The notes beneath the pieces were generated by a model. That model had not been told where the DNA came from. It worked only from the letters and a program-made list of their open reading frames with translations, and made no database searches. This document shows positions 9,989 through 21,178 of a stretch of 64,000 nt of DNA, in pieces (the stretch's first letter is position 1; the number at the start of each line of letters is the position of its first letter). The stretch lies in the NCBI GenBank assembly GCA_034359265.1, contig CP136898.1:52441501-52505500 (forward strand). Reading direction: 5' to 3'. This DNA comes from Canna indica. Lineage: Eukaryota > Streptophyta > Magnoliopsida > Zingiberales > Cannaceae. A program made the position numbers and the translations under genes.

Positions 9989-11303
9989 TGTAGGCGAAAT
10001 GGCAACACTAGAGGGGGGTGAATAGTGTGTTTACTAAATTGATTAGCCTAAATTCGATTTTAATCATTTAGGCAATTTACAATCTTACGATTTAATACGA
10101 AAGCGATATAAACAATTAAGCACAAGCAATAATAAATAACAATGCAAACACAAGATTTATAGTGGTTCGGCCCCAATGCCTACTCCACTATCTAAGCACC
10201 CCGCTTAGGATTTCCAAACTAATTTTACTAGATTAATTTTTATTTCCCTTACACAGAGGACTTTGACTCGAAGAGTCGCACTCTCGACCTAAGGTACTTC
10301 CACACCCGGAAGTCTCTACCTTCTTATCGAGAGCACTCTTCCACCTCAACCCTAAGGGACAACTCCACTTAATCCTAGTAAAACTACGTTTAATTACACC
10401 AGTGGATTTAAACTAGGGGTGAGCATGGACCGGTTAACCGGTCCATTATTCAAAAAAAAACCGGTCCATTAACTTCGATTTTTCAAAACCATTAACCGTA
10501 AACCGGTCCATTAACTTTGGTTAACCACTATTTCGGTTTCAGTTTTTTTGGTTCGGTTAATCGATAATTTCCAGTTAACCAATAAAATTTTTTAACCTAC
10601 AAACATAGTAATATTATGCTAATTATGGAGAAAAATTCAAACAAATACCGAATTCTCATTGAGAAAAAAAAAAAGAAGTGAAACCACTTGAACCAAGATG
10701 ATGTTCTACAAAAACTAATATTTTTATTTTTATTTTTAAAATATTTTTTTGATTTTTAAATTTTCTATATTTTCTATAATTTTTTAATACATTTTAATAA
10801 TTTTTTATATTTTTTTATAATTTTTTGTAATTTTTTATAATTTATAAATCATTATTTAATATATATATTATTAAAATTTAATAAATTATATCGAACCGGT
10901 CGGTTAACCGAAACCGGTGGACTTTTTACCTCTCGAACCAAAACCTAAACAGAAAACCGGTTTTTTAAAAAATAAAAACCGAAACCGTAAAAACCGGTTC
11001 GGTTTCGGACCGGTTTTTCGGTTAACCGAAAAACCAGTTTTTTTTGCTCACCCCTAATTTAAACCTCAAACACCAAGGCTACCACCCAATTTCAAGACCT
11101 AACAATCCTAGGACTTCACACGCACAAACTCAAATTAAACAGTGTTCAAATAACAACAAAAATTACAACGAAAAGAGCTTAGAGTGTAAACCAAAATTAT
11201 CTACTCTTTTCAAGCCTTGTAGCCTCCAACTCGCCAGTAAATGTGCTTTGAGTCGAAGCCGAGTTGAGGAGCAGTTGGCGCTTCAAGAATAACTCGAGGG
11301 AAG
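9989..11303 (-). repeat. 5' LTR of element A, truncated in U3 and carrying a hAT MITE
   Basis: The LTR 3' end (TG in plus orientation at 9989) abuts the primer site. Compared with LTR B (13911-15434) it matches R and U5 but stops near 11303, shortly before the palindrome cluster and the U3 start. At that point it joins the non-coding tail of element B directly. The body is interrupted by a 643-bp hAT MITE at 10414-11056. The junction shows no terminal TG/CA, so illegitimate recombination between neighbouring copies is more likely than insertion. Confidence 0.75.
10414..11056. mobile_element. hAT-type MITE with 8-bp target duplication
   Basis: The ends form a perfect 12-bp terminal inverted repeat, TAGGGGTGAGCA and TGCTCACCCCTA, flanked by the 8-bp direct repeat ATTTAAAC (10406-10413 and 11057-11064). 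An 8-bp duplication and TAGGG-type ends identify hAT. There is no coding capacity. The interior is AT-rich, with many CCGGTTAACCGG-type palindromes near both ends. A truncated relative lies at 58355-58620. Confidence 0.92.
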
Positions 11304-12479
11304 TAGACATGAAAATTCAAGAATTATACTAAAATTTTTGCAAAACTAAATCATACCTTATTTCTGAAAATTTTCCCAAACTTTTTCATTTCTTTTTTCA
11401 TTTGCTTTCAGATAGCATAGCTTTCATTAGCATTTACAACATTGCAAGTAGACTTCATTAGTAGCATAATGAAATAATATACCTACTAGCAAGCTAATAT
11501 ACTAAATAGCAAAGGGTCAATGCAATGTTTCATTTAAAAACCTTAACCTATGCTAGATAGTAGAGATTCATTTTAAATGAGTATACCATGATATCAAAAT
11601 GAATTTAAGGAGATCTTAGGATGTGAAACATTTGAGAAATAAGATCCCTAAACATGTTTAACTAGTTTGGACTTAAAGGAATGTCTCTAATAGTGAATAT
11701 TAACCTAGAGCAAGTTTCATTCAATGAAATTTGTCTAAGTACTGAAATTCTACCTACTCATGAGAAATCAAGGATTTTACATGTAATTACCATCATGAGT
11801 AAAGAGACATAATTTAAGCTTGAACATTGAGGTATAACACTAAGATTTTGAATTTACCAAGGTTATACCTTATTCATGATAATTTGCCAAACTAATCTTT
11901 TTCTTCCTAGTTATTAGCCTTCTTTTTTATCATAAATTGCAAGCAATATTCATTAGTAAGAAAGATGAGAATATGAATTACTAGCAAGTTATCAAACTAA
12001 GTAGCAAAGAGAGGGATCAATTATCGATATCAAAATCTACTTTGCTAAATAGTTTCAAATTTATTTCAAAATAAAATCGAGTGATATCAAAACGAAATTT
12101 AAGAGATCACAAAAATAATGAATGAAAAATATGATCTCCAACCCTTCCTATTGGTTGAAAACTGAAATGTCACAATGTGCCTACGATTTAGAATCGCAAG
12201 GTCATATGAGCCCATTACAGGCTACTTTGGTCTCTGAGAATACCGGGAAATCAAAAATCAAAAAGGTTTTTGAATTTTTATCAAGAGCGAAAAATCTACT
12301 AATATTAACATACATCAAACTCCAACTATAATTTTAAGCAATTGGATATAGGAGATGATACCGGAATAGTTTTGATGCCAACTTTACCTAAGACATCAAG
12401 GTTGCTTGAAGTTGCAACCAAGGAAGAATTCATCATTCAAGTCCATGGTCAACTTCAATACACCACTTCTCATTCATCT
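11304..12479 (-). other. AT-rich non-coding tail of gag-only element B, truncated
   Basis: This aligns closely with 7340-8479 of element A, for example the stretch around AAGAATTATACTAAAATTTT. It has no pol-like frame. Compared with A and C it lacks the distal part, because at about 11303 it is joined to the truncated LTR of element A. The conserved block next to the gag is at about 12130-12255. Confidence 0.7.
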
Positions 12480-13842
12480 TTGTGTGGTAGCTCCCCCTAC
12501 AAAAGCAAATGAGACTTTTGGTACCCAAATTGCTTTGGGTCCTTGGAGGTGAGTTGGCCTAGGAATCCAAAGTGTCTTAACTACACTTGGATTTTTCTTG
12601 AATGCATAATAATAAATAGCATGGCCAAAAATATCACAACAAAAACAATGTCCATTAAATTTCTTTTTGTTTTTATTATGGACATGAGGTTTGTTATTAG
12701 AATGCTTGCATGTGAAACATGATGAGTATAAGCATTCTTGAAGGAAACAATTTTCTTTTGAACATGAGATTTGATGTTAGAATGTTTGATATGAGAAGCA
12801 TGATGTGCATAAGCATTCTTGAAAGAAATATTTGTATTTCTAGAATTCTTAGAAGATGAATTACTAGATAGATTATTGACTTTCTTATTTAGAAAAACAA
12901 CCTCATTTTTTAAGTCGTTCATGGATTTTTGAATAGCATGCAATTGAGTTTTCAAGATGCTATTTTCATTCTTTAGGATGTCATTTTTTGTTTTTAAATC
13001 TTTAGTGTCAACACTTAAGGTATCATGACATGAATTGGAGACACTAAGTTTTAGCTTCTCATTTTCTAATTTTACATCATGTAATTTTCTTTCTTCAATT
13101 TTTTGTTCTCTTTATCTTTTCTAACAAGCAAGGCATACATGCTTTTATATTCATCCATTAATTCATCATAAAGAAAATCATGAGAGCTAGATGAATTAAT
13201 ACTACCATTTTTGTTATCATGACTAGAGGAAGAACATACCTCCTCATCAACGTTCATGATGTTGACTTCGTGATCATGGTGTGAGGATGCTTCACTTGAT
13301 TCACGTGAGTGAGTGAAAGTATTTGACCTCCGTTTTCCCTTGCTCTTCATACTAGGGCAATTTTTTTTCACGTGCCCTTTCTCATTGCATAGGTGACATA
13401 TCACATTTCTCTTCCAACTCTTTGTACTTCTTTGGCTAGAAACACTAAAAGCTTCAAGAACTTCATTAGATATAGGAGTATGACAATTGTCATTGTCTCC
13501 TTCATTTAGAGTAACGAGTTCTTTAGTTTTAGCATAATCATAAAGTATATTCAAAGTAGCCCAAATATCATATGCAGAAGTACAATGCTTGATCTTTTCA
13601 AAGATATTATTTTCACAAGAACAATATATGCAATTTGTTGCCTTAGCATTTAATTCAAACATATTAATTTGTTCTTGTATCTATGCATCCATGTTTTCCT
13701 TAGGTTCAATATATTTGATTTTTACCATGTTAAAAACACCTAAACCTTGAGTCTTTAGGAAAATATACATTCTACTCTTCCATAGACCAAAGTTAGACTC
13801 ATCGAACCTAGGTGGTGAAGACGATACTGACTCTAGAGCCAT
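12480..13842 (-). pseudogene. gag: Gag of gag-only element B
   Basis: Starts at 13842 with MALESV and PPRFDESNFGLWK. A stop (TAG, where other copies have Trp) follows about 50 codons in. The first knuckle is intact (CHLCNEKGHVKKNC), followed by a Ser-rich part, a coiled coil and two His-rich repeats (NAYAHHASHIKHSN and NAYTHHVSH). The second knuckle has lost its final Cys (CFCCDIFGHAIYYY) and needs a frame change. It ends after WVPK and VGG like the gags of A and C. The broken frame means it would have to be supplied in trans if the element ever moved recently. Confidence 0.83.
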
Positions 13843-13896
13843 TTCAAGATCGAGACAAGGTGTAGAGGAGATGGTGAAATCTCAAACTACGAACCC

Positions 13897-13908
13897 GCTC
13901 TGATACCA
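13897..13908 (-). other. Primer binding site of element B (initiator tRNA-Met)
   Basis: Minus-strand TGGTATCAGAGC, identical to the site of element A, two bases from the LTR end at 13911. Confidence 0.85.
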
Positions 13909-13910
13909 AT

Positions 13911-15434
13911 TGAAAGCGAAATGGCAACACTAGAGGGGGGGGGATAGTGTGTCAACTAAATTAATTAGCCTAAATTACTATTTTAATCGTTTCTTGATTA
14001 GTTTAGGCAATTTGCGATTTAATGATTGGATGCGGATATGATAAATAATTAAGCAATTAAAACAAATAATAAAGCAATGCAAACACGATAATTTATAGTG
14101 GTTCGGCCCCAATGCCTACTCCACTACCTAAGCACCACGCTTAGGATTTCCAAACTAGTTTTACGAGATTAATTTTCGTTTCCCTTACACAGAGGACTTT
14201 TTACTCGAAGAGTCCCACTCTCGACCTAAGGCACTTCCACACCCGGAAGTCTCCGCCTTCTTACTGAGAGCACTCTTCCACCTCAACCCTAAGGGACAAC
14301 TAAACTAATCCTAGTAACAACTAATTTTTACACAAGTGGCTTTACACCTTCACAACAAGGTAACCACTTCACACAACAAGACCTAACAACCCAGGTCTTA
14401 CAAATGCACAAATCAAATAAAAACGTCTTCAAATAAATAGTTAAAATACAATCAAAGGAGCTAAAAGATTAAACCAAGGATTAATGCTCCTTTGCAAGCC
14501 TTTGGCGCCTTCAACTCGTCGGGAGGTAGAACTCGTATTAGATCCCGAGTTGAGGAAGAAAGCTAGGCGCTTGCAAGAATGTTCGTGGAAGAACAGAGCG
14601 CCGCTTAATCGATCTTTGAAGGCTCAATTCTCCCTTTTGAGTGCTCAATAAAAGTCTGTAAGAATCAAGGAAGAGGGTTAAATGAATTATATGAGGGTGT
14701 ATTTATACCCTTCTGAAGAAACGACAGCTCAACAAATAGTTTTCTATCCATTGCAAGCCGCCGGTCGATTGGTCGGTCGACCGACCGATCGACCGATCAC
14801 TCGACCACTGCTTTCTCTCTATGGTCGGTCGACCGACGGTTCGACCGCCCATACGCAAATCCTTCGATCCCGCATTCGATCGACCAGTCGGTCGACCGAC
14901 ACGATCTTGTGTCTTCAGCAAACCCAGTCCGATCGACCGATCGGTCGACCGCTAGGGCTACCGCCCTTTTTAGGCCTCTGTCGATCGACCAACCGATCGA
15001 CCGAAGTAGCCATTGCCTATTTTTGGCAGTGTTCGGTCGACCGAAAGAGCTACTGCCTTTTTCTTACCTTGTTCGGTCGATCGCCCGATCGACCCAATTT
15101 AGGTTGAAATTTATTTTTTAGCCTGGTTTTCTTCCGCGCTTTATTTCCGGATTCCGGCTTTCAACGACCATCAACTTTGCGAGCTTTCATGTGATCTTTG
15201 AGCCCGCCCAAGACGACTTTGATGTACTCGTCGATCTTCGAGAAACATCCGCGATGAACCCGACCGCGACGATCAATGTCCTTCCGATTTCTTTTGATTT
15301 ATCTGATCGAGGACATCGAATGCTAATTGATATAGAACCTAAAAGATTTCTCAACAAAATATTAGTTCCATGTTTGTTATCATAAAAACTGAGATTAAGA
15401 GATTAAGACCAATGTTGAAAACCTAAAGCCAACA
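13911..15434 (-). repeat. 5' LTR of element B, complete
   Basis: In plus orientation it runs from TGAAAGCG next to the primer site to GCCAACA at 15434; on the minus strand it therefore begins TGTTGGCT, matching the Sirevirus LTR at 5266. Length is 1524 bp. The U3 cluster of GGTCGACC palindromes is at 14755-15100. The R/U5 part holds the strongly conserved block around ATTTATAGTGGTTCGG (14091-14106). The right flank is Tat-like gypsy gag sequence. Confidence 0.88.
14755..15100 (-). repeat. GGTCGACC palindrome cluster in LTR B
   Basis: The palindromic core GGTCGACC and variants (GGTCGATC, TCGACCGA) recur about every 40-60 bases, as in the plus-strand Sirevirus LTR. Equivalent clusters occur at 37820-38150 and, much weaker, at 56270-56420. 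They are absent from LTR A because of its truncation. Confidence 0.8.
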
Positions 15435-15444
15435 CTCCTTCCTA

Positions 15445-16527
15445 ACAATTTCAAGCTGTCAACCCCCCCCTTTAACCTTACGACAACATGGGTAATCCGA
15501 CTACCGGCCCACTTGACGATGTTCAGATCGATGATGCTTCTTAACGACTCTACCAAATCCATGTTGTGTTGAGCCTTCCCCACCTTCCTGAAAAAGGCTG
15601 CGTTGCTATGGTTCTCCACCCTCCCGTCAGGATTCGTACACATCTTCCAGGAGCTCTCCATGGTGTTCGTCAACCAATTCTTCTCGGATCTATTCCAAGA
15701 CCGAGGACTCCATCAAGCAAGGAGAGAATGAACTGCTAAGGGAGAACCTAAAGAGATTCAATGTCATAGCTATGGAGATCCCTAACCTCAACCCTCATGT
15801 CGAGATGTACTCTATGAACCACGGCCTGAAGCTCGGATAGTTCGAGGACCAAATAACTTTGTCCTAGCCAAGGACTATGGTCGAGTTCCGAGAACGAACC
15901 ATTTGCTACATGGAGATGGAAGAGCTCAAAGAGGTCAGAAAGGCCGACAGGCAAATCAATAAAGATAGCGCCAAGGATAAGCAAGCAAAGAAAACTGATA
16001 AAAAGAGAGAAGGTCGAGATCATCGTGAGCGAGACCACAACAAGGTCGCCCTCCCGACCTAACCCCAAATATGGTGAATACACCCCACTGAACACCAAGA
16101 GAGAGACTATTTTATGGGAAATTTACAATTTACGGTTGCTCAAGTATCCTAACAACGTGGGGAAGCAGAACGTCTTGCCTAACGCCGACAAAACAAAGAA
16201 GTGTAAATTCCATCGCACTTATGGACACACTACCAAGGAGTGTGTGGTACTCAAATACCATATCGAGTGCCTGATATGGGAAGATTGCCTCGACCGCTAC
16301 ATCAATCGCAGGAGAAGTTGTAGTCAGGACCAGCAGGACTACAATTACCAACGTTGAAGTCGGAGCAGGATACCGGCCATCCCCGAGGGATGCTAGGGGC
16401 AACCAAGATAACAACAAAACTAACCAACCGGCCAGTGAGATCTGCGGCGTCATCGACCACATAGTTGGATGATTCGCGTGTAATACCATCGAAAAATAAA
16501 AATTTGGAGAGATCGCCGGAGGTCACG
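15445..16527 (+). pseudogene. gag: Tat-like Ty3/gypsy gag, 3' half
   Basis: Decayed frames together read as a Tat/Retand-type gag: a YLKRF-like stretch near 15745 in shifted frame, then NPHVEMYSMNHGLKLG, MVEFRERTICYMEMEEL, a Lys/Arg-rich part, and YTPLNTKRETIL followed by the characteristic single knuckle CKFHRTYGHTTKEC (near 16200-16245) and LDRYINRR. The sequence runs into IAGGHG at about 16527, where it is interrupted by a gypsy LTR. The same frame resumes at 40298 (RRPDELG). The left edge is the LTR of element B. Stops and frameshifts show it is old. Confidence 0.8.
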
Positions 16528-18207
16528 GTTGGAGATACGACTCGCGCACAAGTTAAATTAAGTTTAATTGGTTATTTCTGGTCTTACTTGGTTAAGTCGA
16601 GTCTCTGGGATATTTTGGTACTGTTCGGTAGAGCTTTGGGTATGGTTTGGGTGTGAACTAAAGTAATAGGGCGTTACGATCTTTGGACATTAATAAGTGG
16701 TAACCTAAAATTAAATACCTAGGCTTGAGTGAGAGACTGATTTTGGGACTTGACAACGCACAGATCCCTAGGAGGAGGCGCACACTTGGAGAGGGAGGAA
16801 GGGTATTCTCGACAAATTATTCCTGTAGTGACTGGCTTCATCAAATCGAAGTAGTGAGTATTAGACTTTATGTTTTAGAATTGGATCGGTGGAGATTGCA
16901 TTTTGACGACAATATATGTGATTGTGACTGAAAAATCGAAGTAATGTTCCTGGCCAGTTTTCTTCATCAGATTCATGAGTTTCATCCAATCGAGCGATTG
17001 GGACACCATCCGAGTCTGATCTAACTAAATTTTGGTGAGCATGTCCGAGACTCCTTGTTTCTTAATCTGAACGGTGGAGATCTAATTTGGACGGTTCATT
17101 TTAGGGATGAACGAGGAGGAATAAGGGGCGACACTTTGGATAAAGAGATCCGGTGCGAGAGATCGATGTTTGTCGTCGGAGATCGCCAGAATCCTCTCCT
17201 CAAGAGCTATGATTCGAGGTGAGTGATTTGAACCCTTGTTCATAGGATTCTCCCCATGCTTAGTCACCCCATTCTTGATGAAAGTTTTGATGACATTCTT
17301 TTCTGATTAAATTGCCGGTTGATCCTCCATATCGTGGTGTGTTTTGGGAGGGGAATTGACACCCATATGTAGGGTTAAGGTGCGGCAGCCCTAGGGATTA
17401 TCCCTAAACCTTTAGAGCTGGCTGAACCTAATATAGGGAAGGATGAAAGAAAATTTCTGGTTTGGGTTCAGTAGCAATGTGTAATTCCGAATTTTCTTGG
17501 AGTTTAAAGAAGTGATCATCCTTAAATTTCGGTGAATTGAATGGAGGTGTAGGGTAAGGTAGGGTCGTCCCCTATGTTATAGGATTTTTGGATGTGTATC
17601 CGAGACACGGATCAAGTAGAATTTTATACTTGTTGAAGTTCCCTATTATTCTAAGTTTTTGCATGATTTATATTCTATGGAAGTGATGATATATTGGGAC
17701 AAGAAATAGGGGGCTGCACTATGATATGCCAGGGTTGAGTTAAGGGTCATGTTATCGGGTTTGGTTGAGTCTTGAAGTAGGATGATGAATGGGAAGCATC
17801 GGGATATCTCACTCCGGGGAGGAAGTAACCTCAAGAGCCACGCGGCTATATCCTAAGGTTTAGAGGATGAGTTAGGGCCGACCTCATAGTTAGGGCCGAA
17901 CCCTATAACTCGAATGTATTTTGTTTGTGAAAATTATGGATGTGATCGTGATAATTCTCGGGTTTGTGCATACTAGATTGTAGAATTATATATGATAAAA
18001 TTCAGATTTTGATGTGATGAAAAGTCGGATTTGATTGTGCATTTATACTGCTAGAATTCATACTTATGGAAGCTGCAATTTCAAATTTAATTGGGTATTT
18101 ATGTATGTTAGAATTCAAATTTTTGATGCTACAAATTTCAGATTTAAACATGCATTTATACATGCTGAAATTCGGATCAATAGGTGCTATAAATTTAAGA
18201 TTCTAGA
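16528..18207 (+). repeat. Left part of a gypsy solo LTR inside the Tat element
   Basis: This stretch and 39085-40292 together form one LTR-like unit of about 2.9 kb. The repeat TCACG (16523-16527 and 40293-40297) flanks it, and the Tat frame is continuous across the two outer edges. The right edge ends TGACA, as gypsy LTRs do; the left edge starts GTTGGAG and not TG, so a base was probably lost. The unit is split at 18207 by the Tekay element. No internal region or second LTR is seen, hence a solo LTR. I see no coding sequence here. Confidence 0.75.
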
Positions 18208-18576
18208 TGTAATATCCTAGTTATTTTAATTTTATTTTTCCTCTTATGTTTGTGTTTGCCAGCCTAACGGACTAGTGCGAGGTCGAGCCGAGTCGACTCA
18301 TAGTCTGGTGCGAGCTTACGAGCTCGAGTAAGTAGGATATGAAATATGTGAATTAGGCTTGAGTAGTCAAATTTATTCAATTTGATGTTGTGTATGCCTA
18401 ATTGTTTAATTATGTTTATGTGGATGTGCTTATTTAATTGCTTATGATTATTATGATATTAGAATAAGTTTAATTAAGTTAATTTAAGTTAGCGGGTTCG
18501 GGTTCGGGTTCGGGTTCGGCTTAAGGTGGATGCGGGTTGGATAAAGGATTTATAGGGGTTAGGGTTGAGGAGGGAG

Positions 18577-18583
18577 TATAAAA
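18577..18583 (+). promoter_or_regulatory. TATA box in the Tekay 5' LTR
   Basis: TATAAAA in the context GAGGGAG-TATAAAA-CCCC, kept in the 3' LTR at 32249-32255. A similar context (GAGGGAATAAAACCCC) occurs in the LTR fragment near 59388. Confidence 0.6.
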
Positions 18584-20026
18584 CCCCCTCCCCTTGGCTT
18601 GTGGCTCATATTTTGGAGCCACCCAAAGTTTTGAGAAAGGGAGCCAGTCACAGTCAAGCCGCCAGCCGACTCCCGCTCTCCTCTCTTCCCTTAGAGGCAC
18701 CGCCACCCAGAGCCGAGCTGCCCAAGCCTTCTCTTCTTCCTTTTCTTCTTCCTTTCCTTTGGAGCCAAGCAGAGAGGAGCCAAGCCAGCCCCTCTCTCTT
18801 CCTCTCTCCTTCTCTCCAAGCCGGCGGCTTGGAGTGAGCCGATGCCCCCCCCCCTTCTTTTTCCTTTGAATCGAGCCGAGTTTCTTGAAGCCGATTCGAG
18901 GGCTGTTGTCCGGAGTTCTCTTCTAATCATCTTTCCAAATCTTGGTTAGTAGTTTTACCCCTCCTTCTCGGGTTTTCTTTGGGTTCTTGAAGGCTTGGAT
19001 GATTTGATTTGTTTTCGGGTGAACTCTCAATTTATTGTTGATCTTTTCTGTGCCGTGTTTGAGGAGGCCTAAATCTCCCCCTATGTGGTTCGGCGGCCCT
19101 AGGATGAGCCTAGGGGTGCTCGGCCAATGGGGAGAAAGGGGGTGCCCTCCAAGTGTTCGATAAATTGCCTAAGAGAAGGGTGTAGCTTTTTCTTACCTTC
19201 TATGATTTCAATTTGTTCACTAATTTTGATGATTATAATTTAAAAGCATGCTTGGTAATAAATCTGTGATTATTAGGTAGAAATCATGTTTCTAAAAATT
19301 AAGATCTTGATGTTGATGCCACAAAGGTTCTTGAAGGAAGTTTCTTGATCATGGTGCTTGTTCTTGTTCATGATGTTGTTAGTGCTTGTTAGCCTAGTTG
19401 TTAAGCATGGAAATTGAGAAATTTATCTTAAGATTTATATTCTATTTAAATGATAATTATGGATTTAATTTCTGATAATTTCGGATTTATTTTTATGCTA
19501 TGCTAAAAAATTGATGTTGCTGAAATTACATGCCGAAATGATGAATCTGTGCTGTTTTTAAATTACTTGCTGTGATGTGTGTATTTATCTGAACATAGTC
19601 ATGTAACCTATCATTTCGACCAGAAAATATAGTTTGGAAAAATAGGACACACTCTGCATACCAGATTCGGATTAGATACATCAGTTTCGGGCAGAACAGT
19701 AAGCTAAAACAAAATCCTAAATGTGGTGAACTAAATTTTATTTGTATAATTAAAATTGGGAAAGGGGTTAGCATAATCTATTATGAACCAACGTGAGAAG
19801 TTTATACATAAAATAAAACCACACTGGTTTATGATATTACGGGTCTAGGAGTTGGAGTCGGGTTAGGAGAGTTGAGTCACTTTCCCATAGGATCACCCCT
19901 AAGACACCGTAGGAGAGTCATGACTTAGGTCATGGTGCACCATATCTTTGTGAATGGCGAAGAGGCTCGTAGAGGAGCCAGATTGCAGGCTAAGCCCGGG
20001 AGGTTGGATGGCTAATTCCCAACCCG

Positions 20027-20304
20027 CAGAACATGTTCGGAGGGCCTTTCCCGATTATTCTGGTTTGGCCTCGTGGGATAAGTTCGGAGGGTCTTTCCCG
20101 ATTATTCCTGTGATATCTTTTAAGAGTAAGCTCGGGGGACCTACCCGATTACTCTTATAATATCTTAAAGGGGCAAGTTCGGATGGGCTAATCCTGATTG
20201 TCCCTACGCGTCTCATGGAGCAAGTTCGGAGGGCCTTTCCCGATTGCTCCCGAGTTTATCTATACTAGGATATGTTCGGAGGGCCTTCCCGATTATCCTA
20301 GTAT
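20027..20304 (+). repeat. Array of six hairpins with conserved core and variable stems
   Basis: Six head-to-tail units each contain a core close to TTCGGAGGGCCTTTCCCGA, flanked by short arms that pair with each other but differ from unit to unit. The arms are CAGAA/TTCTG (20027-20062), GGGATAA/TTATTCC (20075-20108), TAAGAGTAA/TTACTCTTA (20121-20157), GGGGCAA/TTGTCCC (20170-20204), GGAGCAA/TTGCTCC (20217-20250) and the 11-bp ATACTAGGATA/TATCCTAGTAT (20262-20304). The core has its own TCGG/CCGA pairing. It lies in the downstream half of the LTR, probably inside the transcript. The 3' LTR has lost this part. Confidence 0.85.
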
Positions 20305-20955
20305 GTGTTGTTTGACTTAGGGCATGGTAGGCTTATGCATGTTGCTCTTCACCATATGGGTGTTGGTTGCCTTCGGGCAAGTAGTGGCCAGACGGCCTGA
20401 TAGCTAGTCACACTTTCGTGACCTTATTCTTGTAGAGTTGGATGTTATGCTATTGCTTATCTCTGTGCTATTTTATTGTGGGGGTCGGTAGAACTACTCA
20501 CAGAGTTCTTTGAACTCACCCATTGTCGTTGTTTTATTTTACAGAGCCTGACCGGTGAGGTGGGCTAGAGAACTTGGCGTAGTTGGAGGGCAGAGGAGCC
20601 ACATGATCTCATAGCAGTCCTAGTTAGGGGTCGTAGTCGAGTCTGTTGAAGGTTGTCATGCATTGTTGTTTTGATATTTGGAGTTGTAGTCTTGTGGGGA
20701 CGTTCATGTTTTTTTTATTCAGTCTTTTATTTATTGAAGAACTATTACTCTTCGATGTATTTATTTCCGCACTTAAGCTATTTATTACAAACTTTGATCT
20801 TTTGAAATAAAAATCTGTTTTGGTTCTTTTTATTAATAAAAGCTATTGTTTGTTCCGCTATTTTACGAGTTGGCATGTGCATGGGTTAGGCTGCGGGGTA
20901 TAGGCACGTATACCCTGGCTGGTCACAAGACCCTGAACTTGGGGGCGTGACAATG

Positions 20956-20967
20956 TGGTATCAAAGC
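20956..20967 (+). other. Primer binding site of the Tekay element
   Basis: TGGTATCAAAGC, one mismatch from the initiator tRNA-Met complement TGGTATCAGAGC, begins three bases after the LTR end. Confidence 0.8.
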
Positions 20968-21178
20968 ATGTGGTTTAGTCTGACTACTAGCTAGAGTTGT
21001 CACCGTATAGGGCATTACTAGCGTGTCAGTATACGGTAGGGGTATGCTATGAGATCAATGGGCTAAGTCTGCACCTCAGCGCGACTTGTGGTTTACTTAT
21101 TTAACGACTTAGGGTGAATTGAATTGTTTAAATTTTGATAATTTCTTTTTGGTGATTCCAGATAGATGTAGGCTTTTG

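Larger units (their letters stand above)
18208..20952 (+). repeat. 5' LTR of the Tekay element
   Basis: TGTAATATCC to GCGTGACA, 2745 bp. U3 contains a GGGTTC microsatellite at 18493-18519 and a TATAAAA at 18577-18583, followed by pyrimidine-rich leader sequence. Several proline/serine-rich open stretches at 18560-18870 come from this leader and are not genes. The hairpin array is at 20027-20304. The 3' copy (31892-32834 plus 38492-39084) lacks the equivalent of about 19170-20336. Confidence 0.92.

Noticed and set aside
14755..15100. Regularly spaced GGTCGACC repeats as a CRISPR-like array
   Set aside because: The repeats are short palindromes of variable spacing inside a retrotransposon LTR of a plant genome; there are no uniform repeats and spacers and no cas genes.
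18493..18519. GGGTTC repeats as telomere-like DNA
   Set aside because: The unit is not the plant telomere repeat TTTAGGG, and it lies at the same place in both Tekay LTRs with different copy number, so it is an LTR microsatellite.
18560..18870. Overlapping Ser/Pro-rich open frames as genes
   Set aside because: They lie in the pyrimidine-rich LTR leader in both strands and frames, with no domain, and occur again in the 3' LTR (32266-32496).
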